A stretch of 64,000 nucleotides of DNA from Gautieria morchelliformis. Its lineage: Eukaryota > Basidiomycota > Agaricomycetes > Gomphales > Gomphaceae. This document shows positions 1 to 11,937 of the stretch, in pieces. The translations under genes were made by a program, and so were the position numbers. Position 1 is the stretch's first letter; every line of letters starts with the position of its first letter. The notes under the pieces are model-generated. The model saw only the letters and a list, made by a program, of their open reading frames with translations. It was not told where the DNA came from and made no database searches. The stretch lies in the NCBI GenBank assembly GCA_015179125.1, contig WHVA01000214.1:62001-126000 (forward strand). The letters are read 5' to 3'.

Positions 1-11
1 ATGAGTCCAGC

Positions 12-3000
12 GTGTGGACCGCCAGCCGACTAGTGTCAGGGCTGTCAACAGATGGGGCATGCACGAGGATACCCCCCCTCAAAATAATAGGCAACAACGA
101 CATGGAAGCAAGAGTGACAGACAACGCAGAGAAAAGCAAGTTACAATTCAAGTTGTTTTTTCCATCACAGGGCGCGCAGCTCCAACAAGAACCCAACACC
201 CAATTCCCCGACCCCAAATTTGAATACTCGCCAATCACCGATCAACAAATACAGCAAATAATTGGGAAAATGAGCCCTTACAAGGCCGCAGGTCCATCGG
301 GGCTTGCCAACGTAGTGCTGACCCAGTGCGCGGACCTGCTCACCCCACACCTAGGATATATTTACTGAGCCACGTTCCGATTCGACACGTATCCACAACA
401 ATGGAGGACCATGGCGATCGCAACGCTACGAAAGCCAGGGAAGCCGGACTACACAGTAGCGAAGGCTTATCGTCCTATAACGCTGATGGAAACCCTTGCC
501 AAGCCACTATCGGGCTGTGTAGCGGAAACACTGACCTACTATGCAGAGACCTTCCAGATGCTTCCATCAACTAACTTTGGGGGACGAGCAGGGCGAAACA
601 CAGTCAACACGCCCATGTCACGGTAGACTTTATCAAAGATCAATGGAGGAAGGGAAGGGTTGTATCGGCACTGCTCTTGGATGTCAAAGGGGTGTTCCCG
701 AGTGTGGCAGTGGACAGACTGATTCACGATATGCGGATGAGGGGAGTACCGGAGCCATATACTAACTGGGTAAGAAACAGGCTTCAAGGGCAACAGACCA
801 GAATCCAGTTTGATGATTATGTGTCGGACTCGCTGCACATCAACAACGGATGTGACCAGGGAGACCCGATCTCGGTGGTGCTGTACCACTTCTACAACGC
901 AGTACTAATAGAAGTGGCCAGACAGAGCAGGGATGAGATATGTAGCGCCGGCCTTTATTGATGATGTCACCTTTCTAGCTGCAGGCAAAACCTTCAAGCA
1001 CACGCACGCCAAGCTCGTTAGGATGATGACAAGAAGTGGAGGGGCAAATGATTGGTCAGGAGATCACAACTCACGGTTCGAACTTGACAAAATGCAGCTA
1101 ATTGACTTTACTAGGAAAAGGGTGAAGGACCTGGCACAGAAAGGAAGGACGAAACTGTTGCAGGGACGGCCGCTCAACTTGGAAGGGATTCCAATAGCAC
1201 CAACGACGTCTCACAAACTACTCAGCATGTGTAAGGGCAGCCCTGGCTGGTTGTGGAGATCACACTACCACACAACTGACAAGGGGAAATCCAAAGTATG
1301 TATAAATGAACAGAGTATACAAGAGAGGGGATTCTCACCTGACAAGGGGAAATCCAAAGAGAAAAGTCTAAGGACCCCCGATGTCAGCAAGCCCGTATTA
1401 TACTACACTGCACAGCCAGGGACAACACTTGGCACCCGCCATCAACCCTGCATCCCCCTGACCTCCCTGACCCTTGATCGACCCTTGATGCCACCTATTA
1501 TGCGAGTCGCTTGATTTCCGACACTGTTCCAAGAGCAGAAGTCGGAAATTGGAGTGGAACTGGCAAAGCAAACAGAACTGGTGGAAGTTCTCCCAGAAGC
1601 AGAATCATTTCCAAAAGCAGAGGCAGAGATGGAATCAGAACCGGAAGCGGAGTCGGAAATGGAGTCAGAACTGGGAATGGAAAACAGGGTGTCCCCTGAC
1701 AGCGTGATACTTGACTGTGAGCTACGGTTCAGGGAACAAGCAGCCTGCGCAGTTGCCAAAGGAACCGACTGGGTGTTGCAGTTCCGCCGGTTATCCAGGC
1801 CGACCAAGGGCATGTCCTACCGCAACATGCGACACCTCTACCTCAGCATCGCCATCCCTAAAATGCTGTACGCGGCTGACGTATGGTACACCCCAGTTCG
1901 CAAGGGCGAGAGCGACAAGAAAGCCAGAGGCACAGTAGGATTCGCATCAAAGCTAGCTAGAGTGCAGCGGGCGGCTACCATATATATCATGGGAGCCCTC
2001 CGCACCACGCCCACTGACCTGCTCGACATTCACGCTGACCTTCTACCTATGCAGCTAGCCCTGGAAAAGCATACCACAACGCCACACTGCGCATGCTTAC
2101 ATTGCCACCCACACACCCACTACACGCTCTCCTACGCAAAGCCTCACAACAAGTGCAACGACACCGGTCACCCCTGCATGAGCTACTACAGGCCCACGAG
2201 CTAACGGTTGGAACAGTAGAAACCATTCAGGCCGTTCGACATGGACCAGCATGGAACCCACCCATACGCACTACGATAGCCAAAAACGAGAAGGAGGCGA
2301 TCGCATACGACAATGCCGACATGTCCTCCATCAAACTCTATGCAGATGGGTCTAGCTATGAAGGAGGGGTCGGAGCAGTCGCCATACTCTACGTCAACGG
2401 AACACAACGGGACAAACTACAATATCACTTAAGGTCCGACACTGTCCACACGGTATATGAGGCAGAGATAGTAGGACTAATACTTGCAGCCACGATGTTA
2501 CAAGAACACGACTTCTTAGATGGGGTATCCATCGCCATCGACAACCAGGCAGCAATTACAGCGCTCAACAGTCGTAAGGGCGGCCCGGGTCACCACTTAA
2601 CTGACTATTTCCTCAGACAGATGAAGCGAGTCGCGGAGCGACATCCAGGAGTGCCGCTTGGGGTCCATGGGGTCCCGGGGCATCGAGGAATTAAGGGGAA
2701 CGAGAAAGCTGACGAGTTTGCCAAAGTAGCAGCCAAAGGGCGCAGCAGCCCGGCGCAAGCCCTTCCCAGAAAGCTGCAAACACCACTTCCCAGCAGCAAA
2801 TCAGCTCTCAAAACGATGCACAACAAACGGGTAAGGGGAAACGCAAAACGCCTGTTCACCGAGTCCCCCAAACATCAAAGATTCCAAGTCATCGACCCAA
2901 GCGCACCCTCTCCTAATTACCGCAAGATAGCAGAAGGACTCCCGCGCCGTCAGTCCAGCATACTCGTACAATTACGGACAGGACATACCCAGCTCCACCG

Positions 3001-3259
3001 ACATCTGCACAGAATAGGATCAAGTCCCACCCCCATGTATCCAGCATGCAACCAACACGAGGAAACAGTACGACACTTTCTACTGTCATGCATCGCACAC
3101 GCCCGGCAACGACAACCGCTGATTAATGCATTAAGACGCGATGCGCTCGACCTGTCCAAGCTTCTCTCAGACCCCACTTGCGTAGAATACATGTTAGACT
3201 ACGTTAACGCAACCAAGCGCTTCCACCCACCCCCCTCCCCACACATTACCCTTAGCTGA
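12..3259 (+). pseudogene. LINE ORF2 remnant: reverse transcriptase + RNase H
   Basis: The RT lies in shifting frames over about 100-1229. Recognisable blocks are the AAGPSG region near 290, LDVKGVFPSV near 676-705, CDQGDPIS near 850 and the catalytic box FIDDVTF near 957-977. After the inserted LTR the frame resumes (ILDCELRF), then a one-base shift near 2070 leads into 2093-3259. RNase H residues are visible as YADGS (about 2340), YEAEIVGL (about 2457) and AIDNQAAI (about 2537), followed by a C-terminal C-x2-C/H/C-like knuckle near 3045-3090. In life it would nick target DNA and prime reverse transcription; here it is a multi-lesion fossil. The endonuclease domain would lie upstream of the window. 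Confidence 0.85.
1230..1701 (-). mobile_element. Solo LTR, chromovirus family A, inserted in the LINE
   Basis: The 472-bp unit begins TGTAAGGGCA and ends CCCCTGACA, as do the LTRs of the complete family-A elements at 30798 and 37327. Flanks are GCATG (1225-1229) and GCGTG (1702-1706), a 5-bp target duplication with one transition. Joining the flanks puts the LINE frame back together (HKLLS then ILDCEL), so it arose by insertion followed by LTR-LTR recombination. Its sequence is closer to the A2-type than the A1-type LTR at several positions but diverges from both. The strand given is the coding orientation inferred from A1 and A2. Confidence 0.92.
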
Positions 3260-3715
3260 ACATATGCACAGTACTAACTCAGATCATGCCCCCACAGACC
3301 CGCCCACCGTGTTCCGCTCCCGTCCTCCCCGCCGCTGCGCGCACGCACACAGCCTGGCCACACGTTTGCACCCCACCGAGCCCGCAGCCGCAGCCCACGT
3401 ATGCCTCCCTGTCCATGCCTGCCTCCCCTCCCGCCGCCCCAACCTGGGCCCTCATGCAAGAATTTCAAAGTCTCTTTTATGTTCTCTCTTCAAAGGACTC
3501 TTTCATATATAAACATGGGCTCCTTCGAACGTGTTTCGGGACATGCCCACACCCCTTTCTCACTATTTACTAATTTACGCTACAGCAAATAATCTTTGGG
3601 GTCGTTAGTCCGGATTGGGACCCCCTGCCTTAGGGCGTATGTTTAGTTTTCTGCTCACGGTCTTTCACTAGCTACATGGCATGTATTATCCTACATGAGC
3701 ACGTGACTCAATGGA

Positions 3716-3775
3716 TAAAAATGGATATAAAATAAAATAAAATACAAATAAAATACAAATAAAATACAAATAGAA
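3716..3775 (+). repeat. A-rich simple-repeat tail of the LINE
   Basis: Three near-perfect copies of an 11-bp unit (AAATACAAATA register) follow AAATAAAATAAAAT. Such tails mark the 3' ends of LINEs, so I take about 3775 as the element boundary. Bases 3260-3715 between the ORF2 stop and the tail are a CCGC/CCCC-rich 3' untranslated region with no supportable gene. Confidence 0.6.
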
Positions 3776-3799
3776 AAAAGAGAGGACGGTGTCCTTCTC

Positions 3800-5560
3800 T
3801 CGATCCTACTAGCACGTGCCACAGTGGCCATGGCTTGAACTGCTCATCTACGACGCCATGATTTGGCAAAGGCTTCTTCAAACATCGCCGCTGTAGGTCC
3901 CAGTCCGCAAACTGTGCACGCCCATTAGTAAATCCATCGTCAGGCTTTGTCAGTTCCCGCAGATTTTCCACGCCTGTAGTACGCTCTATTCAGGCATCAC
4001 AAGGAATAAGATGCAATCACTCTTTGTGTTCCAAACGCAAGATGCGTTGCCAAGTCATCTACAAACTATCATGAGAATTCGGTTTATATGATATAGGACC
4101 AAATCTACTGATTGACAGGTAGCTCGTATCCTTCTTGGATAGGATTACGGCTCGAGCTCAATCCTGCGCTCCCCACGCACAGACTGTATATCAGTTGTCA
4201 CCCAACGTAGAATAATGCCGTTCACCTGATTGGGATGAGCCGTGTAGTAGGCAGCTCAAAATAATGATCCGCAGTAAGAAACAGTGCACGTTGCGTCCAG
4301 GCCGCAGGTTCTTTTTGCTCTCTCATGGAAACTGGTACAAAAGCATCGCAACGTATACTGCGACGGGGCCGCATGAGCGCGGCAGGACTGGGGAGGGAAA
4401 AATCATCCCGAAAGAGCACGCCTTGCCATTATTAATGTGAACATGAGTGAACCAACACAGTTGCGGCTAGCAACATCGCTTCGTGGCATGGCATCGTGCC
4501 ACTGGCACGTGAAGCGCATCGGGTGGCACCCGATGCGCTGTGAACACATATAGCGTTCGAAGGACCCGAGTCATTGATCCAATACACGAGGCTAGGGTGA
4601 TGATGCATTAGGTTGAAAATCAACGATGAAAGATGCAAAGACACAGAGCCACATGAAAACATAAGGTGAAATGATTAACTTCCAACTGGGGTGTCATTTG
4701 AGAGAATCTTGGGACAGCTTTGCGCACGACAAATTTCAAGGGCGCAGAGGAGCGGGTAATGTGTCTTCTGTGCCAGCCTGAGAGTGAGGGTCCGAATTTC
4801 GGACCAGATCTGTATGAAGGAGGTATAGTTAAGGTATCTGACATGTTCTGTGCTCGCATTTCGCTGACGTCGATAACGAGCGCGAGTTGCTGCACAGAAC
4901 TTGGAGAGAGTTTCAAAACAGTCAATTTATACACTGAGAGACTCACATCCGGGAGACGCCACCTACAGGCGCGGCCTGGGAAAGCAAAGTTTGTCTGGTG
5001 GCGAGGTTCTTGTAGATTGCAGAGTCTGTTGGCAGCGATAGCCGTCATAGGCGTGTTATAAGGACTTCGATGGAGGGGATCTAACAGAATGGAAGGTGGG
5101 ATAGTTCTAAGAAATGTTGTCAGCAGAAAATTGATCAAAAAGGGATTACTACGTTGAGGAGACGCTTGATGAAGAGAAAGGTGAGGAGAAGCACCAGGAG
5201 ACTCCATTGGTCAACCACGTTGCGACACCGAGGACATGCCTTAGGTCGCTGAGGTAAAGACAAAAATATGAATGTGATGTCTGGTTAACAGACGGGCTTG
5301 GAAGTCTCCACAGCTTGACAGGCAGGACTTCGGTGACCTGGGAGGTATTGAGATAGATGTGTTTTTCATACTCGGATGGAGAAGTCTACTAGTATGACTT
5401 CCGTAGCAACTGATCTCCCTGTGGTATCAATGAAATACACAATGTGTGGACGCATGGGTACTGAGACATCTTTCAGTCCCTGTAGGCACTCGACCAAGAG
5501 CTCAGCTGAGTTGCCATTTGCATGGTCCTAGTGGCACAGGCTGACGTAACACCTGCATTG
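3800..5560 (-). CDS. Uncertain multi-exon gene (exon structure unresolved)
   Basis: No full model could be built. The best coding evidence is a minus-strand exon near 5385-5535 reading SAELLVECLQGLKDV then HIVYFIDTTGRSV and ending at a GTATGA donor. A later exon near 5150-5235 contains CPRCRN followed by a hydrophobic stretch and a plausible 50-nt intron (donor GTAGTA, branch CTGAC, acceptor TTTCTTAG). Other minus-strand open stretches at 4222-4419 and 3800-3971 may be 3' exons or a second gene. The HIVYFxDxxGR start followed by a CxxC recalls, from memory, a fungal ubiquitin-like-domain family, but this is weak. Start, stop and even the number of genes are uncertain. Confidence 0.3.
4514..4538. 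repeat. Perfect 12-bp-stem palindrome
   Basis: GCGCATCGGGTG and its exact reverse complement are separated by one G. Both arms lie in a stretch without convincing coding signal. It could be a cruciform or a binding site for a dimeric factor; function unknown. Confidence 0.7.
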
Positions 5561-5646
5561 TTAGGCCCGATTTGGAATTGAGGGCCGCTAACCACGTCGA
5601 GGACTATACTGGACTTTATCCGACTTCAAGTTCGACGCGCTTCTTC

Positions 5647-7612
5647 ATGGCTTCTTCGACGGTTACTTCTCCCACCCCCAAGGAACAGCACAATCCACAC
5701 CCATATCCCATTAAAACATCCCATACTGGTCTTCTCACACGGTCGAACTCGTCGAAAGCACACGGGAGCTGGTCTAAGCATCATTATACACCTGTAGCAC
5801 CATCTCCCTCTGCCGTTGTGTTTGATCCTCCACAGTCAAGCCCTAGTCCCGCGCGTCGACACGCAAAGTCATCCTCACATGTGCAGCCAGCGCACGCGTC
5901 TCCTTCCAACAAGTCACACAAGTACGACAGTCCTCGAGCAAGTGACCGGGGCGCGTCAATGTCGCAGTCGGAATCAAAATACTCTAGATCATGGGTGGGG
6001 CGTAACTCTGAAGGAGAGAAAGTGGACTTACCTGTGAGAATCCATCGCGTTCAGTTGCCCTACATACTCAGGTGTTATACCAGAGACATCCATACCTCTG
6101 GACCCCTGCGCAATTGGGAAACTACTTATCATCTGAGCTCTGTGGAAGCGACGGCGAACCATTAGATTCTGACGTGGTTAATAATGTGGTTGATTTTATA
6201 CAACAACGGAAGATCGGAGGACGTGCATTCCTCAATTTAGATCAAGAGGATTTCCACGGGTAATGCTGTTTTATTTCTGTGGCAATATCGGCTGACTGAC
6301 TTGCGGCCTCCTTGGTAGCATGGAGGGGGTGAATTCTGTATGGAGCAACGCGCTGTGGGATGCGTCATGTACTTTACGTCAGGGGCTGGCACCCTACCGC
6401 CCTAGCCGTATCTCGAGCTCTACGTACAGGCGTGGCCGTGTACGAGGAGTTGTCGACTTGTTTGAACGTAGCGCTAGCGAGAGCAGCGACGTCGGAGACG
6501 ACGAGGCACACAACAGTTCACCTGTTATGTCGGTCCCTCGTACTCGTAAATATCCACGCCAGACACGCACCCAGAAGAGCGAGTCAGAAGGGGAGCCGGG
6601 CCAGTCGAATATCGGCCGCTCTGGACCCAGCCACTTGCATGGCAATACTATCACAAGGGGTGATCCTGAAGTTCTGCTCAATGAATCATCTGTAATGGAT
6701 GTAGGAACGTCTGCAGTGCATGATGTCGTTCATGATATGAATCCCCAAACTCCTTCGACTGTCCAAGTTGGCTTGGACGCAAATGAGCACACGACGCGCC
6801 CGCCGGCATCTGGTGATATCAATGATAACTTGGCTGTCGTCTTACCACCTCAGTCTGGCACCCCAGTCGATCTCGTCCTGGCACCCGACGAATTTCACTA
6901 TGCAGACTCCCCGGGGCCCGACTTACCGGACGAACCTATACCGAGCGACCACCAAGAGGTCGCAATCGCATCTATTCTCCCGCGGGAGGATTCGGAACCC
7001 ACCATGGCAGAGCTTTACGAGCAGACTTACGGTGCTTTACCACCGTCCCACAGAGAGCATCCTGTGCCTCTCCCCTCCGAGGACACCTCAGACGAGGAGG
7101 CCCAGGGAGAGACAGTGAAATTAGTTGCAGCTGCTGCGTCTACTTCGGATCAACCCCCCACGGCCCTACGTCCCATTGTACAACGTAGAGCTGCATCTCC
7201 ACCACCTAGTCTCAGACGACTGTTCGCTGGTTCTCGAATGCTCCAGGCAGCCAGTGATACGGAACAGCAGAATGTATACGTCTTACCCACGCGTGACGAG
7301 CTTGCCACAGGCACCTTAAACGCCATGAAAGAGCGTCTCGCAATAGTAGAGCGACGGTTGGCAGACATGGAACTAAGAGATGCCGAAGCAAATACTTCTA
7401 AGGACGTATTTCCTCATCGCCCCAAGCGCGCTAGGAAGGCTTGTGTTCCTGTCGAGGCTGATCCGGACGACTTTGACCTAGAAGTCCACTCTTCAAGACC
7501 TTCTGAGGCACTCCGTACCTGGCAATCCGCATACATATTGATGGCAGGCGCGACGACTGGGGTATCGATAGTTTTGATTCCAATGCTACTCCGTCATTTC
7601 TGGTCAAGATGA
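5647..7612 (+). CDS. SAM-domain protein with C-terminal transmembrane anchor (copy 1)
   Basis: Three exons: 5647-6033, 6072-6259 and 6319-7612, with GT-AG introns of 38 and 59 nt and consistent phases, give about 622 aa. The start is the first ATG upstream of a Ser/Pro/His-rich tail (about residues 1-128). Exon 2 encodes a SAM-like helical domain (LWTPAQLGNYLSSEL ... GGRAFLNLDQEDF) that continues into exon 3. Next come the basic patch RGRVRGVVDLFERS, a long acidic low-complexity region, a short coiled coil near residues 520-550 (MKERLAIVERRLADME) and one hydrophobic segment at the extreme C terminus (YILMAGATTGVSIVLIPMLL), suggesting a tail-anchored membrane adaptor. The gene at 22743-24861 has the same order of parts and shared intron positions. 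Molecular function unknown; SAM domains usually mediate protein-protein contacts. Confidence 0.85.
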
Positions 7613-7934
7613 TCCGTGTGCCGCTGGGTCCCTCGTTTACCGTCATATCACTGCAAACCATTTTCTAATGAATATCACGGAACATAATGAGATTGTGCTA
7701 CTCAATGGAATATAAAACGCATATGCTAACTGTGTACTTTAGATGACATTGGATATATGACCTTTATGATCACACGAGTACCATCTCCTAGTGGTTGTTG
7801 AGATCTGGTTTGCCGGTCGATACATACAATTAAATCGAGTCACTATTTCAAACAGAGCGGCTATCTAACGCTACATTAGGATCTCCAACAGCAGATAAAG
7901 CAGAGTACAAAGATTAGAGTACAAGATAAAAACG
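7613..7934. other. Convergent intergenic spacer
   Basis: About 320 bp between the stop of the SAM-TM gene (+) and the stop of the Rho GEF gene (-). It is AT-rich and would hold both 3' untranslated regions. I see no open frame or repeat in it. Confidence 0.6.
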
Positions 7935-10900
7935 TCAGTCCCACTCGTCCCATAGAGTATCTGCTGTCCCTTGAATACCCGGGGTGCGCGATGTTTCGAA
8001 GGGCGCAGTCTCCACTAATTCTACGAGTTCGTCACTCATTCCCTGCTTGTCATCCTTCCCGCGTCTTACAACCAACAAAGGGCTTCCCGGCAGGGATTGC
8101 ATCAGTCGGAAGTCTCTACCCTCCATGACTTGTACCAATCGGCCAGTGGGAACGTGTCGAATTTCTAGGAACTGTGGACTGAATAGTAGCATATGAAGGC
8201 CCCTTGTGGCATATGCGACTGCTTTAGTTTCCCATCGAACGTAGCCACATTTCCGGGTGGGTACAGCACGCTTTGTGACGTAGCACCCAAACTCTGAAAA
8301 CACGCTAAGCCTCGCATACGGCCGCAATGGAGTAGCCAGCTACTCACCATCGTATATAACAAGCAACTCTTCCTTGCCACTTCGGATTATTCCAATTGGC
8401 CTGGCATTCTCACTTTTTGCCTTTAAAGCAGCCATTGGAGAATCATCACAGGAGTTGTTCTTTGGGCTAAAATCAGGGATAGGGACGGGGGGTTGACCGG
8501 ACAAGCTGCAAGAAGGCGAGTCAACGATCTACTGTAGTGGATTGTACCACCAGAATTTTACTTCGTTGGGTCAACAACAGTCATAAACCGGTCGGTGGAG
8601 ACAGCAACGGTTTTGGCAAGAAGCGTCACGTCTAACGGTTCCTTTGGAACATAGAAGCTCTAGTGAGAGGGTGTCAGCTATGCCGGTGGCTGAATATTCC
8701 CGCGCGTACCTCCCCATATGCACGGAATGTAGACCGTGGGTTTGCTTGCGATTTCTGGACTGTATTAGTGGGCTGATCACCTACTGCCTCCAAAACATTG
8801 AGTGTAAAGGACAAAAAGTGCTTGCAGGCATATACCACTGCAAGAAATCATCCGAATGCATCCCGTCATCTAGAATGATGCGCACGAACCCAAAACTCGT
8901 CCCGCCACACTTCCAACCCGGAAAAACATGACGTTGCCATTGTGATCAGCCTTCGCAGGTCGCTCGGAGGACGTATCTAGGGCTTGTTGCGACGCTTGGC
9001 CTTGACCAACACGAGCGACCATATCAAGCGAGTAGGCCGTCAATACCCCATGATGAAGGATGATAAGCCTGTTGAACCCTTGCAGGGCTGCCATATGTGT
9101 GACGGACGGTAGAGGGAGAACCTGGCTAAATTCTAGAGAAGTAATCAGTTAGCCATGAACGTTATACAAGGCGGACACGCATAACTCGACTGTCCCCTTA
9201 CGGCAGCAAAGATGCCGCTCGGCGTGGCCGCAGCAACAAAGTTTTTGCCGCCACTCGCTGTCAAAATATATGTGCTTAGGGATTACTCTGATGCAGACAA
9301 GGTTAGACGCACTGAATGCGACGGCGGCGGTAATTCTACCCGTAAATGGGCCAGCAGATGCCCCCGGCACAAGCGCTGTCCTCATCCTGAAGAATCCGTC
9401 ATTGATCGAGTTCACTGCAAACCACTACAAATAATAGGTCGAAGACATGAGCGTGAGTTCGATGCATCTGAATGTAGTCGTACCTGGTTTGCATCCATGA
9501 CCACCTTCCTGAGACCTAATGCATCACGAAACATCGCATGCCATTTCTTCCGTTCGTTCTCAGATTTTGCGTATAACGTGTAACGTCGTGCAGGTGATGA
9601 CGCATGACATATGACGAGAGGAAACATAGGACGTGTCGGTTTAATGATCGAGTCAAATAAACCTCCCCCTTCTGACCGTTCTTCACGTCGGTTTTCAGCA
9701 GGACCATTGAATGGTCCAAGGCGCAAATATTCCAGTGGGATTGGCTGTATAAAACGTATCAGTGGACACGGAACCACCTGTTAACATAGGCATACACGCG
9801 AAACAACGTCATTTCTCCCAGTCGTGTCGGGCTTGGTAATTAGAACTGGACAGTCATCAACGACAAGACTGGAGATAACATATAAATAACCACCATAATT
9901 GTCCAGAAGTCCGACTTCAAGATCAGTCCAACCACCCCAGTGTTCCGATCTCTGCTTTCGTGCAAGGGGTCCTGAATAAATGAGGGTCCTGTTCTCATTG
10001 TAAAGATCCATGTCCTGAGAACATATGTGTAAGCTTCTGCAGGGGTTTGTATCGGTAGATAAAATCTCACGATGATTTCGTCCCTCCTACTTCTGAGGCT
10101 CTCCACCAGGGCATAAAACCTTACTTTTCCTTCACTTGCTTCGATTCCAGGCTGGGTACTCTTTATAAACCTAGTCTTCTCGTAAACGATTACCTGCCAA
10201 GAGAATGTGTTAAGGTATACCGCACCTGTTTAAAACATCCAGCAATATCGGAATCGTCTCCAAATCGGCGTGGTCACCTTGCTTTGAGGGCTGCACGCTG
10301 ACGCCATTAATCTCGTCAAGTTTTTCAGTCCTCTTCTTCACCTCCGAAAGCAGTAGACTAAGTCGGGGGAGTCGGGTAACCGGGCGTGAGATGAACGTAA
10401 TGAGGTCGCGCTTGCCAAGGCGTGGATCTCGGGAGCAGTTTTCGAGGAAGGCACGATATCGCTGATTTGATTTAAGTTCTCGTCGATGAAGAGACTCAGC
10501 TAGTGGGTAGTGCTGTTAATGCGGACAGGAATTGGTTTAGATTGACTTATATCACACAAAAGTGACTAGCCTTGATATAAGAGTCGTACTCAGACTGGAA
10601 TTTGAGGACAGCTGGATTATCGGTTAACAGAGAAAAGGGGCGATGTCGGCGACTTACTATCTAGGAATATGTCGCCGACACTTAACAAAATTGGGTGCTG
10701 TTCCCGTTGCAGATCGAATAGAGAATCAAGCATGCGTTGGTGATACGAAAGAATACGATCCATATTCCCAAAGACTTCCATCACGAAGATGTCCAGCCTG
10801 TCTGGAGGGAAGACTGGTAGCGAGGCTTGACGTAAACCGCGGATAAAGACCTGCAATCCCGTAAAAAACTCTTTCCGAATCCTGCACGTCATGTAACGCA

Positions 10901-11937
10901 CCTCTTGAACCAATTCAAGATCGTTTACGTAACTTCTTTCGCTGTTGACCAGGTCAAACATTGCACTCTGTCGCATTACCTCCGCGGGTGGCAGGGACTC
11001 CCGTGCTTCCTTCGTAACGAGGATATGCCAAGCCCAATCATTATCCTCGCCTTCTCCTTGTTGGAAGCGTCTGAGCCCATCGGCGGAAGCCTGACCATCT
11101 GCAGCAGGTTCGCTTAGGCTGAAGATGTGGCCGCGTCAGAATTTCCCATAAAGATGGTCAAGGTGCTAACCTGACTTGGGCAAATTCTTCGGATAGAATG
11201 CTCGGGGTAATACTGGGACTTCTCTGTTTAACGAAGACTTTAGTTTTTGTATACCGACACATGATATGAGGTCTAGTAGACTTCAACAGACAAAATCAAA
11301 GGTTTGGCGTGTTGTTGGACGGAGCGGTACTCCACGAGTGCGATGACACATAACTCTCAACCTTGCGTGTCTAGCTCTCACTCACCTCAAAGGGATCGAT
11401 CGCCTCTGCATCATACCACGCAGTACCATGGCTATCCGAGTGCGAATACTTGTGTCTCAAAGTCGAGTTTGATGCGGACGCTTCTACTATAGGATGTGTA
11501 CCGGTACTTGAATGAGCACGAGGTCGAAACTGTGTGGGAGGTGGATGCAAAGAAGATTTGTGAGAAACTGAGCGCGTGATTTGAGGTTCTGGAAATTTCC
11601 AAAACTGATTTGGTTGGCTGCCATTAGTAGAGGCAGTAGGATAACCATAACTGGCGTATCCGATTTGAGTCGGCCGACTAGGCAGAGGCGGCGACCAATG
11701 GGGTATTTGTGGCTGCACCGGTTCCGGCATCGCTATGAATTGATTGCTACTGTATCTTATTGGTGGTGGAGGGGGAGGGGGCGGACGAGGAGACTGTGCA
11801 TGCATGAGGGGTCTTGGTGTTCTCCGATCTTGAGCCCATCCTCCGAGAGAAGGTGGAGAATCATCAGGAGGTCCTGGACTTCCTGATGGTCTGCCTGCTG
11901 AAGGCATACGATATTTGCTTGAGCCACGACGGTCCAT
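7935..11937 (-). CDS. ROM2: ROM2-like Rho1 guanine-nucleotide exchange factor (DH-PH-CNH)
   Basis: A many-exon gene on the minus strand. The start is ATG at 11937 and exon 1 is 11396-11937 (donor GTGAGT), encoding a Pro/Ser-rich low-complexity tail with a polyproline run. The DH (RhoGEF) domain begins at RQSAMFDLVNSERSYV (10976) and runs to about 10240; an in-frame 51-nt intron (10851-10901) interrupts it, and DPRLGKRDLITFISRP with VTRLPRLSLLLSEV are typical core helices. A PH domain follows at about 10010-9480 (RTLIYSGPLARKQ, WTDLEVGLLDNY). The C-terminal citron-homology domain spans about 9400-7938 (FNRLIILHHGVLTAYSLDMV; final WDEWD). This architecture is that of Rom1/Rom2 in yeast and Rgf proteins in fission yeast, which load Rho1 with GTP at the cell cortex in the cell-wall integrity pathway. 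Intermediate exon edges were not all fixed. Confidence 0.88.

Larger units (their letters stand above)
1..3775 (+). mobile_element. Decayed non-LTR retrotransposon (LINE, Tad/I-like), 5' end outside window
   Basis: The interval holds the RT-to-RNase H part of a LINE ORF2 on the + strand, then a pyrimidine-rich 3' region (about 3260-3700) and an A-rich simple-repeat tail. The order RT, RNase H, C-terminal Cys/His knuckle with no integrase or LTR is that of RNase H-bearing LINEs such as the fungal Tad group. The 5' end lies before base 1, so length and target duplication cannot be read. A solo LTR of family A sits inside at 1230-1701. Several frameshifts show it is dead. Confidence 0.85.

Noticed and set aside
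3264-3592. Small Pro/Ala-rich + strand frames after the LINE ORF2 stop
   Set aside because: Low-complexity pyrimidine-rich 3' region of the LINE; no start context or domain.
4620-5207. 195-aa minus-strand frame starting MESPGAS
   Set aside because: It runs through a good intron (GTAGTA...TTTCTTAG) and out of phase with the better coding exons on either side.
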